Below, in pieces: positions 27,210-35,020 of a stretch of 64,000 nt of DNA. The notes beneath the pieces are model-generated. The model was not told the origin of the DNA and ran no database searches. It saw nothing but the letters and a program-made list of their open reading frames with translations. This stretch comes from Pseudomonas rhizophila (GTDB lineage Bacteria; Pseudomonadota; Gammaproteobacteria; Pseudomonadales; Pseudomonadaceae), in assembly GCF_003033885.1 (NCBI RefSeq), contig NZ_CP024081.1, positions 2,090,467-2,154,466 of the forward strand. Reading direction: 5' to 3'. Made by a program: the position numbers and the translations under genes. Within the stretch, counting starts at the first letter, position 1. Every line of letters begins with the position of its first letter.

Positions 27210-27830
27210 CTATTGAGGACGGTGCATCTTGAACAGCGCCTCGGGACCCAGCTGGAAATAATCCGCCGGCCCGCCGCCGCGCAAAATCGGCTCGGCAGCG
27301 GCGGTGTCGTATACCCCATCTTTCAACAACCATTTGGCGATATGCACGGCGACCACCTCGCCGAGAATCAGCCAACTGGGCACCAATGCCTTGTCCGCGC
27401 GCTGCAACTGGATGATCTGGGTGACCTTGCATTCGAAGGACACCGGGCTTTGCGCCACGCGTGGCACCTGGATCACCCGTGATGGCGCTGGCGTCAAACC
27501 GGCCAGTTCAAATTCATTGACCTTTGGCGCGACCATGGCGCAGCTCTGGTTCATCTGCTCGGCCAACGGGCGTGTCGCCAGGTTCCAGGCGAATTCGCCG
27601 GTCTGTTCGATGTTGTTCAGGCTGTCTTTGCGCCCGACGCTGCAGAAGCCGATGATCGGCGGAATGTAGTTGAAGGCGTTGAAAAAACTGTAGGGCGCCA
27701 GGTTCAGGTGCCCTTCGGCGTCCTGGGAGGAAATCCAGCCGATGGGGCGTGGGCCGACGATGGCATTGAACGGGTCGTGGGGCAGGCCGTGGCCCTGGGC
27801 GGGTTCGTAGTAGTGGATGTCGTCGGGCAT
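27210..27830 (-). CDS. Flavin reductase family protein (FMN-binding split barrel)
   Basis: 206 residues. FNAIVGPRPIGWISSQDAEG and LAPYSFFNAFNYIPPIIGFC are characteristic of the flavoredoxin/DIM6-NTAB flavin reductase-like family, which binds FMN in a split beta-barrel and often supplies reduced flavin or acts as an oxidoreductase of unknown substrate. ATG 27830 was chosen: the longer open frame to 28127 translates REP elements (KLWERACWRRG, HREQARS), which cannot be genuine protein. AGGA lies 10 nt upstream. Confidence 0.85.
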   Translation of the reverse strand: MPDDIHYYEPAQGHGLPHDPFNAIVGPRPIGWISSQDAEGHLNLAPYSFFNAFNYIPPIIGFCSVGRKDSLNNIEQTGEFAWNLATRPLAEQMNQSCAMVAPKVNEFELAGLTPAPSRVIQVPRVAQSPVSFECKVTQIIQLQRADKALVPSWLILGEVVAVHIAKWLLKDGVYDTAAAEPILRGGGPADYFQLGPEALFKMHRPQ

Positions 27831-27966
27831 GAGGCGAGGGTCCTGGGGATGGATTTTGAGGATGTTGTGGATAGTGCAGGGGGCGACTGTTTTTGTCAGC
27901 ACCTGGCAAGCCTGCTCACTCATTTGCTCTTCAGGGTTCACGGAACTTTCGTCTGCCACACAATCC

Positions 27967-28057
27967 TGTGGGGAGCGAGCCTGCTCGCGATGACGGTGTA
28001 GCAGGGGACGTAGGGGTTGAATGTGCTGACCTCTTCGCCAGCAGGCTCGCTCCCACA
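27967..28057. repeat. Inverted REP pair, GGGAGCGAGCCTGCTCGCGA family
   Basis: TGTGGGGAGCGAGCCTGCTC (27967-27992) and GCCAGCAGGCTCGCTCCCAC (28034-28057) upstream of the flavin reductase gene. Confidence 0.85.
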
Positions 28058-28130
28058 ATTTGTTCTTCAGTGAGACCACGTTTGTGTTGGGCTTGAGGCT
28101 GACCGTTTTCCTGTACCCCAAAAACAACTA

Positions 28131-28150
28131 AGCCCGGCCGAAGCCGGGCT
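28131..28150 (-). terminator. Terminator hairpin after the 13-residue-repeat gene
   Basis: AGCCCGGC-CGAA-GCCGGGCT forms an 8-bp stem with a tetraloop. Read on the minus strand it is followed by TAGTTGTTTTT, giving a usable T run for the gene ending at 28171. Confidence 0.8.
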
Positions 28151-28170
28151 GTGAGAGAGCCTCGTTGGGA

Positions 28171-28620
28171 TTAGCTGAGAGAGGCGGTGTTGGTGCGGTC
28201 AAAGCCGTCTTCAGCGATAGCGTTCGAGCCAGTGCGGTCGAAGCCGTCTTCAGCGATAGCGTTCGAGCCAGTGCGGTCGAAGCCGTCTTCAGCGATAGCG
28301 TTCGAGCCAGTGCGGTCGAAGCCGTCTTCGGCGATAGCGTTGGAGCCGGTGCGGTCAAAGCCGTCTTCAGCGATAGCGTTCGAGCCGGTGCGGTCAAAGC
28401 CGTCTTCAGCGATAGCGTTCGAGCCAGTGCGGTCAAAGCCGTCTTCGGCGATAGCGTTGGAGCCGGTGCGGTCGAAGCCGTCGGCGGCAACGGTGGCAGC
28501 GCCGGTGCGGTCGTAACCGTCAGCGGCAATGGCCGACTGAGTGCGGTCGAAGCCATCGGCGGCGAAGGTGTTGGCGGCCAGTACGGACAAGGTCAGGGCG
28601 AGGATCAGTTTGGTTTTCAT
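28171..28620 (-). CDS. Secreted 13-residue tandem-repeat protein (DGFDRTGSNAIAE)
   Basis: 149 residues: signal peptide (1-20, MKTKLILALTLSVLAANTFA) followed entirely by repeats. The hexamer DG(F/Y)DRT occurs ten times, mostly every 13 residues; seven units carry GSNAIA, and the first two and last are divergent. No cysteines, no TM segment, acidic. I know no enzymatic function for such sequences; a periplasmic or secreted filament, ligand-binding repeat or matrix protein are possible. GGAGAA sits 7 nt before the ATG and a terminator follows, so it is a real single-gene transcript. The opposite-strand ORFs through the repeat are artefacts of the 39-bp period. Confidence 0.85.
   Translation of the reverse strand: MKTKLILALTLSVLAANTFAADGFDRTQSAIAADGYDRTGAATVAADGFDRTGSNAIAEDGFDRTGSNAIAEDGFDRTGSNAIAEDGFDRTGSNAIAEDGFDRTGSNAIAEDGFDRTGSNAIAEDGFDRTGSNAIAEDGFDRTNTASLS
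28213..28485. repeat. Seven tandem 39-bp units inside the repeat-protein gene
   Basis: Units of 39 bp (13 codons) are nearly identical, differing at a few synonymous positions (TTCGAGCCAGT against TTGGAGCCGGT forms). Two higher-order variants alternate irregularly, suggesting recent unequal exchange. Copy number is probably variable between strains. Confidence 0.9.
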
Positions 28621-28870
28621 GGTCGTTCTCCGAAGTGGTTGGCGTTGATCGCCTTGGGTGTGGAATTCATATTACGCTTGTTAAATCGATTAAAAAGCGC
28701 AAAAAAATGCTCAAACAAATCGTATTTATCGATTGGTTGCTCGTTGTTACTGATCGGCGATAAATGTCATCACCGGCGTACCCGAACAGCGTTTTGGTGA
28801 GGATGAGGATGTAGGGCGGGCATTAACCAGAGATTAATGTCGGATAAATCTTCAGACACGAAGCACAAAA
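28621..28870. other. AT-rich upstream region of the repeat-protein gene
   Basis: About 250 bp of visibly AT-rich DNA (28670-28760) with repeated ATCGAT elements and runs of A. On the minus strand TTTAAC and TAATAT, about 10 nt apart near 28672-28684, could be part of the promoter, although the spacing is shorter than ideal. No ORF or RNA gene is evident. Confidence 0.4.
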
Positions 28871-28902
28871 AAAGGGGCGAACCCGTACAGGTTCGCCCCT
28901 TT
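28871..28902 (-). terminator. Terminator of the 2-oxoglutarate permease gene
   Basis: AAAGGGGCGAAC and GTTCGCCCCTTT flank CCGTACAG; A and T runs on both sides allow function in either direction. It lies 20 bp after the permease stop. Confidence 0.9.
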
Positions 28903-28922
28903 CGTTTTTGTGTGTGCGCAGG

Positions 28923-30242
28923 TCAGTCGGTCAAGATCCGCGAATGCTTGCGGGTGTCTTTCATGGTGATGTAGACCAGCAGCGACACGGCGATGCACGC
29001 CGTCACGTACCAGTAGTAGCCGGTTTCCATGCCGATGCTCTTGAACCACAGGGCGATGTATTCAGCGGTGCCGCCGAAGATCGATACGGTCAAGGCGTAC
29101 GGCAAACCGACGCCCAGGGCGCGGATCTCGGTGGGGAACAGCTCGGCTTTGACCACGGCGTTGATCGAGGTATAGCCGCTGACGATGATCAGCGCGGCCA
29201 TGATCAGGAAGAACGCGCCCCACCAGGTCTGGATGGTGTGCAGGGTGGTCAGGATCGGTACGGTGAACAGCGTCCCCAGGATGCCGAAGGCGATCAGGAT
29301 CGGCCGCCGACCGACCTTGTCCGACAAACCGCCGATCAAAGGTTGCAGGCACATGAACAGGAACAGGGTGGCGGCGGAAATGGTGGTGGAGTCGGAAATG
29401 CTCATGCCGACCGTGTTCACTAGGTATTTCTGCATGTAGGTGGTGTAGGTGTAGAACGCCAGGGTGCCGCCCATGGTCAGGCCGACCACAGTCATCAACT
29501 CTTTTGGATGGCGCATCAAGGTGCGCATGGCGCTTTCCTTGGCTTTTTCCTTTTTGGTGAACGACTCGGTTTCTTCCATGCCGCGACGCAGGTACAACGC
29601 CACTATCGCGCACAACGCGCCGATGGCGAATGGAATGCGCCAGCCCCAGGCATACAGCTCTTCAGTGGTGAGAAAGCGTTGCAACACGATCAGCACGCCG
29701 AGGGCGATGAGCTGGCCGGAGATCAGGGTCACGTACTGGAAGCTGGAGAAGAAGCCGCGACGTTCCTTGGTGGCCATCTCGCTCAGATAGGTTGCCGAGG
29801 TGCCGTATTCACCGCCCACCGACAGGCCCTGAAGCAAGCGGGCCACTACCAGCAGGATGGGGGCACCGACGCCGATGGTTTCATAGCCGGGGCTCAGGGC
29901 GATGATCAGCGAGCCGAAGCACATCAGGTATACCGAGGCCATCAGCGCCGCCTTGCGCCCGGCGCGATCTGCGTACAGGCCCATCAGCCAGCCACCGATC
30001 GGGCGCATCAGGAAGCCCACGGCGAAGATCGCGGCGGTTTTCATCAGTTGCGCGGTGGAGGACCCGGCCGGGAAGAATACTTTGGCGAAGTACAGCGAGA
30101 AAGCGGCGTAGACGTACCAGTCATACCACTCGACCATGTTGCCGACCGAACCGCTGAAAATCGATTTGATCCGGCTGGCAGTGGTTCTTTCACGGGCGGG
30201 CGCGGCGGCCGACCCGAGGGGAAGGGCGTTGGAGTTATCCAT
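28923..30242 (-). CDS. kgtP: MFS transporter of the metabolite:H+ symporter family, KgtP-type 2-oxoglutarate permease
   Basis: 439 residues, twelve hydrophobic segments. The sequence closely follows E. coli KgtP: GNMVEWYDWYVYAAFSLYFAKVFFP, FAVGFLMRPIGGWLMG, ARLLQGLSVGGEYGTSATYLSE and AFYTYTTYMQKYLVNTVGM. It imports 2-oxoglutarate (possibly also glutarate-type C5 dicarboxylates) by proton symport across the inner membrane. GAAGGA lies 7 nt before the ATG. A near-consensus sigma-54 promoter and two dyads lie upstream, and a DctB/DctD-like pair is encoded 6 kb away. In P. aeruginosa, I recall the homologous transporter being controlled by RpoN and MifS/MifR, so the same logic probably holds here. 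Confidence 0.9.
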   Translation of the reverse strand: MDNSNALPLGSAAAPARERTTASRIKSIFSGSVGNMVEWYDWYVYAAFSLYFAKVFFPAGSSTAQLMKTAAIFAVGFLMRPIGGWLMGLYADRAGRKAALMASVYLMCFGSLIIALSPGYETIGVGAPILLVVARLLQGLSVGGEYGTSATYLSEMATKERRGFFSSFQYVTLISGQLIALGVLIVLQRFLTTEELYAWGWRIPFAIGALCAIVALYLRRGMEETESFTKKEKAKESAMRTLMRHPKELMTVVGLTMGGTLAFYTYTTYMQKYLVNTVGMSISDSTTISAATLFLFMCLQPLIGGLSDKVGRRPILIAFGILGTLFTVPILTTLHTIQTWWGAFFLIMAALIIVSGYTSINAVVKAELFPTEIRALGVGLPYALTVSIFGGTAEYIALWFKSIGMETGYYWYVTACIAVSLLVYITMKDTRKHSRILTD

Positions 30243-30304
30243 TGAAGGATCCTTCGTTTAATTGTTTTTGTGGAGCGCGTGGGAACGCAGCCTGCCAGGG
30301 CTAT

Positions 30305-30320
30305 AGCAGGAGCTGTGCCA
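30305..30320 (-). promoter_or_regulatory. Sigma-54 promoter (-24/-12) of the permease gene
   Basis: On the minus strand the site reads TGGCACAGCTCCTGCT, matching TGGCAC-N5-YTGCW with correct GG to GC spacing. It lies about 63 bp before the ATG. One of the best promoter matches in the window. Confidence 0.85.
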
Positions 30321-30360
30321 GGTGGGAGAAGGCCGGTCTAGAGGGGTTTTGAGTGCTGGG

Positions 30361-30412
30361 TGAGCGGATTGGCGCTCATTTTGGTGGTGGAATGAGCGGG
30401 AATCCGCTCATT
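30361..30412. promoter_or_regulatory. Two dyads, candidate enhancer sites for a sigma-54 activator
   Basis: TGAGCG-N6-CGCTCA (30361-30378) and AATGAGCGG-GAAT-CCGCTCATT (30391-30412) share the half-site TGAGCG. They lie 41-92 bp upstream of the -24 element, the usual place for enhancer-binding protein sites. The DctD/MifR-like regulator encoded at 36559-37899 is the obvious candidate. Confidence 0.7.
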
Positions 30413-30442
30413 CTGGGGGGCATCATTCTTGGCTGCTGGCCT

Positions 30443-30515
30443 CATCGCGAGCAGGCTCGCTCCCACAGGGTTCTGTGTATGCAGGTCCAATGTGGGAGCG
30501 AGCTTGCTCGCGATG
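30443..30515. repeat. Inverted REP pair, GGGAGCGAGCCTGCTCGCGA family
   Basis: CATCGCGAGCAGGCTCGCTC (30443-30468) and TGTGGGAGCGAGCTTGCTCG (30491-30515) with a 22-bp centre, between the fimbrial operon end and the permease promoter. Confidence 0.9.
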
Positions 30516-30539
30516 GCGCCAGTACCGACACCCGAAGGC

Positions 30540-31685
30540 TCAGGGCGACGAGGTTGAAGGCGTGAACTCCAGGTTCAGCTCTCCCCGATATTGCCCGGTA
30601 TTCTTGTCGATCTGCCGAAACTGCGGCGTCTCCAGGGTGATCGGCCAGGGCGTGCACACGACCGGGAAGGGGACGTTGGGCAAGCGCACGGCGCGGATAT
30701 CGGCATTGTTGATACCGGTAAAGGTCACCGGTTGACCTGAGACATGCTGTGTCTCGCCCAGGTTGGCGGTGCGGGTGCGAACTCGGTATTCGATACGGTT
30801 ACGTTCGTCCGTCCCCCCGGAGGTGTGCTTCACGAAGAAGCGCCCGGCCATGCCGGGTACGGGGTTTTTGTCGGTGACGCGCATTTCGAAACGCTGGCTG
30901 TTGGAGTTGTAGCCGTCGTAGAGGCAGGCATCGACGACAGCCTGGCCGGAGACGATACCTCCGGGGCCATTGATCAACGGGCGGGTGCGCAGGTTCAGGT
31001 CCACCTGCGGGGTGCTGATGCCGTGGGCGGGCAGGTAGATCTGCACGTTATTGTGATCGGTCACGTCCAGCTTGAAATCGACGGTGTAGATATGGGCGTC
31101 TCCGATTGGCTGCGAGTAGAACCTCCTGAGCTTCATGACCAATTGCGCCGTCCAGATGCCACCGGCAGGCAATTTGGCGAGTTCTGACCGAGGAATCCAG
31201 AGGGTGGAGGCCGTACCCGTCGCATCCACTCCCTCGCAATTGCCATGTGATGTCGAGGTCAGCATCCAGGTGCTGGAACCCCACACCCCGCAGGGGCTGT
31301 GGATCGGGAGTCTGCGTGTAATGTTGCCTTTGACGGTCAGAACCACGGACAGTCGGCTGCGTTTCTCCGTGAAACGCAGCTTTATCTCGGTGGTGCCATA
31401 TCTGCCTCCGGTGGTGGTCAGGCACTGGCCTGTTGCTGGATCGGTGTTGGACAGACAGACAAAATGCATTGTCTTATAGCCTGCGCCTGCCACGGGCTGT
31501 TCGTGCCAGCCATGGGTCATCCGCGTCCAGATGTAATGATCGGCGGGCGGAGTCGAGCGGTCGAATTGCAGCATCTCGGATTGATAGTGGTTGCTGGGAT
31601 GGATGTCCCCGAGCGCCGGTAGCGCAGCGAACGCGCCAATCAGTGCGCCAAGGCGACGGGCCCAACGGTGAAAGATCAGATTCAT
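30540..31685 (-). CDS. Fimbrial tip/initiator protein, CfaE/CblD type
   Basis: 381 residues with an N-terminal signal peptide ending near LPALG. Two-domain tip adhesin/initiator of the alternate chaperone-usher pathway: an N-terminal adhesin-like half (about 25-200) with paired cysteines (HFVCLSNTDPATGQCL, SPCGVWG) and a C-terminal pilin-like half ending GELNLEFTPSTS. CblD and CfaE start polymerisation and, in CfaE, bind the host receptor. Its start overlaps the usher stop (ATGA). The final gene of a four-gene cluster in the same order as the Burkholderia cable-pilus genes cblB-A-C-D. Confidence 0.82.
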   Translation of the reverse strand: MNLIFHRWARRLGALIGAFAALPALGDIHPSNHYQSEMLQFDRSTPPADHYIWTRMTHGWHEQPVAGAGYKTMHFVCLSNTDPATGQCLTTTGGRYGTTEIKLRFTEKRSRLSVVLTVKGNITRRLPIHSPCGVWGSSTWMLTSTSHGNCEGVDATGTASTLWIPRSELAKLPAGGIWTAQLVMKLRRFYSQPIGDAHIYTVDFKLDVTDHNNVQIYLPAHGISTPQVDLNLRTRPLINGPGGIVSGQAVVDACLYDGYNSNSQRFEMRVTDKNPVPGMAGRFFVKHTSGGTDERNRIEYRVRTRTANLGETQHVSGQPVTFTGINNADIRAVRLPNVPFPVVCTPWPITLETPQFRQIDKNTGQYRGELNLEFTPSTSSP

Positions 31686-34369
31686 GGCTGGTTTCTCTTG
31701 TCTGACGATAACGCGGCGCTGCGGCGCGCGGTCCAGCGTTCCAGTCGGTCGGGGTCGCGCAGGTCTCTGGGCAGAGCGTCCAGGGTGGTGCTCTGGCAGG
31801 TCAGCGTGCCGACCTGGCGCAAGCTGCTGCGAGCGGTGGCCGACTGCACGGCGCAGGCATGCACGCCGTTCAGGTCCAGGGCGAACAACGGTTGCGGGGG
31901 CTTGTTGAGATCGACGACGAAGCTGCCGTCCTCGGCGGTTTCCATCATCGCTGCGTTGAGGATGGCCGCCTGTGCCAGCGGTTGTCCCCGGGCGTCCACC
32001 AGGCGTCCGATGTAGGTGTAGCTGAGGCTGGACTCGATGCGCTGCACCGCCAGCTTGCCGGGTGGCAGGAACCAGTCGCGGCTGCCGTTGCCGACATTCA
32101 CCGAGCTCAGGTTCTGGCGCGAGGCATCGGCATCGCTGATGCGAGTCTGGGAGACCTCGAAGCCATTGATCGGAATCAGCCGTTTCTCGCCGAAGCCGAT
32201 GCTGGTCTGGGCGCCGTAGCCGCCACTGACCTTGGCCGCGGCGCCGGTGGCGTTTTCCATTGGCGCAGCGACGATGCCGACGGCGGCGCCAGGGCCTGTG
32301 CCGCCCTGGCCGGGGCCCCAGAAGAAACCTTCGCGCCCCAGTGCCAGGGAGGAAGAGTGGTTGCCGCTGAGCCCAGGGCGTGAATCATGCCGGTCACCGC
32401 CGCGCTGTGACATCGCCAGGCTCGTTTCGCCCCAGCTACGTTCGAGTCGCCCGGCCAGTTCGGCGTCCCAGCGGCCCAGGTCGTCGTAACCCAGCCCGGT
32501 ATTCATCTCGTTGCGACCTTGCTCGCTGTCCCAGACACGGGTATGGGCCAGGCTGGTCCGGACGCTGTCGCTGGCGGCCTGCTCGCGGCGCGCGTCCAGG
32601 CCGACACTGGTCTGCCGGAAGCCACCGGATGTCGAGCGCTCGTTATGGGACAGACTGAGGCTCAGGTACAGGCCGTGGTCGGTCGGCCGATTGCCGCTCT
32701 GATTGCGAAACGCGCCCACGCGGTGGGTGAGGTGGAACTGGCCCAGGCGATGCCCGCGGGAGAACCCCACCTGCAGGGTGCGGGCCCAGGTGGCGGTGGT
32801 CAGTTCGTCGGTCAGGTCCGGCTCGCCGGGCAACGTGTTCCAGTAGTAGGACGGATTCACCTGGGCATAACGGTTGTAGCTATAGCCGGCGGTGAGGGCG
32901 CCGCCGGCCAACGGCAGCGATGCGCTGGCCGTCAGCGATTCGTTGCAGCCACTCTGCTGGTAGGTACGGCGGTTGTGCTCGCAGGACGGGCTGCGCAGCG
33001 AGTAGCGATAGAGATTCCAGGACAGGCCATGGTTGAACGTGAACTGCTGGCTGTTGCCGCTCGCCCCGTCGTTGCCCTCCAGGAGGGCGGCCGACAGCGA
33101 CCAACTGCTGGCGCCCAGCGTGCCGGCCCAGTCCAGGCGGCTTTCGTTGTAGAACGCGGTGTCCAGCCAGGTGATCGCGCTGGTGAGCGCCAGGTTATCG
33201 AGCAGTGGTACCCGCAGGCCGGTCTGGGCCACGGCGGCGGGATCTTGTTCGTACAGGGAATGCTCGGCCGTGCGCCCACCCTGTAAAAACCATTGCACGG
33301 TGTCATCCCCCAGGCCGTTGCCGTCGGTGCGGCTGAAGGGCACGGTTTCGGTACGGGTTACCTGGCCGTTTTCGATCACCCGCAGGGTCACCGGATAACT
33401 GCCGTTGGGGAAGGTCCGGGTGTCGACGTTCTGCACACCGGCATCCAGATAAGAAGTGGAGAGCAGTTCTTCGCCGCGAAAGGCATCGACGCGGGCGCGT
33501 TGGGTCAGGATCAGGGAGATGGGCGTGCCCTGTCCGACGACGTCGCGATTGAGGTAGGCCAGGGTGGTGCCGACACGGGCACCGTCGATCCGGCCCAGGG
33601 GCAGCAGGCTGAAGTTGAAGTTGCCGCCTTCGGCGCTGGACAGGTTGCTCATGTCCATGCGTCCCGCCTGTGCGTAATGTTCGCGGTCGAAGTCTCGCCG
33701 GTAGTAGGCGTTGTTGAATTCCAGGTTGCTGTCACTGCCGCGCTTGTTCTGGTTGGCCTGATAGGTCCAGGTGAACCCCAGGTGACTGTTTTCTCCCAGG
33801 CCGAGTGCGCCGAGGCCGCTGGCACCCAGGGCGCGGTAACTGTCGGACTGGGCGATATTGATGTTTTGCCGGTGGACGAGGGCATTCTCTGCCTCGCTCG
33901 GTGTATGCAGCCGCAGGGCCGAGGCCTCGTTGGTCGGCAGCCAGTCCTTGCGCAGCAGGACCTGGAGACGGGCGCCGGCCTCGTCGAGAATCACGGCCAC
34001 TGCCTCGGTTTCGAGATAGCCGCAACTTGCCTCGCTGGCCAGGCCGTAGGAGCAGGCCAGCTGGCTATTGCTGGGCAAGGGCTGTGACAGTAATGGCAGC
34101 AGTTCCTGAGGCGAGGCCAGTACGCCGGCTTCCACCAGCAGGGCCGCGATGCGCTCAGGCTGCTTGAATTCGATCCGGCCGGGCTGGACCAGCACCGGGT
34201 GCACGCCGAGATTGCGGTTGAACAGTTGTAGTTCGAGCTGTTCCACCTGCCCTTCGACCAAGGCTTCGAAGCCGGCCGGCACCTGAGTCAAGGCGTCGGT
34301 CGCGGCCCAGGCGCCTTCGGCCAGCGCCCATGAAAGGGAGATGGAGATAGCTGTGAAGTGGCGTTTCAT
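31682..34369 (-). CDS. Outer-membrane usher of the alternate chaperone-usher family (CfaC/CblC type)
   Basis: 895 residues, signal peptide about 1-22. N-terminal domain (25-130) recruits chaperone-subunit complexes; a 24-strand beta-barrel with plug follows (alternating patterns such as LGFTWTYQANQNKRGSDSNLEFNNAYYRR), then a C-terminal domain with FVVDLNKPPQPLFALDLNGVHACAV. It secretes and assembles fimbrial subunits in the outer membrane. AAGG precedes the ATG. The 65-bp gap to the major-subunit gene holds a strong hairpin. Confidence 0.9.
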   Translation of the reverse strand: MKRHFTAISISLSWALAEGAWAATDALTQVPAGFEALVEGQVEQLELQLFNRNLGVHPVLVQPGRIEFKQPERIAALLVEAGVLASPQELLPLLSQPLPSNSQLACSYGLASEASCGYLETEAVAVILDEAGARLQVLLRKDWLPTNEASALRLHTPSEAENALVHRQNINIAQSDSYRALGASGLGALGLGENSHLGFTWTYQANQNKRGSDSNLEFNNAYYRRDFDREHYAQAGRMDMSNLSSAEGGNFNFSLLPLGRIDGARVGTTLAYLNRDVVGQGTPISLILTQRARVDAFRGEELLSTSYLDAGVQNVDTRTFPNGSYPVTLRVIENGQVTRTETVPFSRTDGNGLGDDTVQWFLQGGRTAEHSLYEQDPAAVAQTGLRVPLLDNLALTSAITWLDTAFYNESRLDWAGTLGASSWSLSAALLEGNDGASGNSQQFTFNHGLSWNLYRYSLRSPSCEHNRRTYQQSGCNESLTASASLPLAGGALTAGYSYNRYAQVNPSYYWNTLPGEPDLTDELTTATWARTLQVGFSRGHRLGQFHLTHRVGAFRNQSGNRPTDHGLYLSLSLSHNERSTSGGFRQTSVGLDARREQAASDSVRTSLAHTRVWDSEQGRNEMNTGLGYDDLGRWDAELAGRLERSWGETSLAMSQRGGDRHDSRPGLSGNHSSSLALGREGFFWGPGQGGTGPGAAVGIVAAPMENATGAAAKVSGGYGAQTSIGFGEKRLIPINGFEVSQTRISDADASRQNLSSVNVGNGSRDWFLPPGKLAVQRIESSLSYTYIGRLVDARGQPLAQAAILNAAMMETAEDGSFVVDLNKPPQPLFALDLNGVHACAVQSATARSSLRQVGTLTCQSTTLDALPRDLRDPDRLERWTARRSAALSSDKRNQP

Positions 34370-34388
34370 ACGTGGCCTTGATGCAGGA

Positions 34389-34417
34389 AAGGGGGTACGA
34401 CGACGCCGTACCCCCTT
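34389..34417 (-). terminator. Intra-operon hairpin between major fimbrial subunit and usher
   Basis: AAGGGGGTACG and CGTACCCCCTT form an 11-bp stem with loop ACGACGC, in the gap after the subunit stop and before the usher ribosome site. There is no T run, so it is more likely an attenuator or mRNA-stabilising element that raises subunit over usher expression than a full terminator. Confidence 0.7.
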
Positions 34418-34434
34418 GGGAGGAACGGTTGTGT

Positions 34435-34932
34435 TTACGGTTGCTGAGTCAGCACCAGGCTGACGATGCCTTCATAGCGGCCAGCGTTTGCGATAGCGCC
34501 AACGGTGGTTTGCTTGATCTCCAGCATCTGCTCGATCGAGCCGCTGGTCGGGTCGCCACCGGGGAACAGGTCGGCCGCCGACAAGGCGACGCCGGTGGTG
34601 CTCAACGTTCTGCCGCCAAAGGTGACGGACAGGGGAACCGCGGTGGAAGCCGGGTTGGTCATGTTGGCCAGGACGGGGCTGGTGATCAGCCTGATGGTCA
34701 TGTCCTTATCGGTGTCATTGCTGAAGACCCGCGTGCCCAGACGCGTGGGTTGCAGACCCGCACCCGGCAGGTAGCTCATCTCCATGGAGGGCGGCAGGGC
34801 ACTGCCATCGGATTGGAGCAACTCCAGTGTCGGATCGACATCGGCATAGACCAGGATGCTTTTCTCAACCGCCAGGGCGGGCATCGAGACCAGTGCGGCC
34901 AGTGCCAACGGGGCGAATTTGAGCAGTTTCAT
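34435..34932 (-). CDS. Major fimbrial subunit, CFA/I (CfaB/CblA) type
   Basis: 165 residues. Signal peptide LLKFAPLALAALVSMPALA, mature protein begins VEKSILVYADVDPTLELLQSDG, the characteristic N-terminal donor strand of CFA/I-family pilins. No cysteine pair, as usual for this family. The C-terminus EGIVSLVLTQQP matches the closing beta-strand. It polymerises into alpha-fimbriae used for attachment. AGAGGAA lies 8 nt before the ATG. Second gene of the operon. Confidence 0.88.
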   Translation of the reverse strand: MKLLKFAPLALAALVSMPALAVEKSILVYADVDPTLELLQSDGSALPPSMEMSYLPGAGLQPTRLGTRVFSNDTDKDMTIRLITSPVLANMTNPASTAVPLSVTFGGRTLSTTGVALSAADLFPGGDPTSGSIEQMLEIKQTTVGAIANAGRYEGIVSLVLTQQP

Positions 34933-35020
34933 GGGGTGTTTCCTCTTTTCTATGGGTGAACAGGAGCCCAGCCATGTGCAGGCACATGGCTCAGATTGAA
35001 AAATGTGAGGGGGGAGTGGG

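Noticed and set aside
27831..28127. N-terminal extension of the flavin reductase
   Set aside because: It translates REP elements; the family-typical start is at 27830.
28165..28800. Plus-strand ORFs of 211 and 109 residues through the 39-bp repeats
   Set aside because: A 39-bp period keeps several frames open at once; only the minus-strand frame has a signal peptide, ribosome site and terminator.
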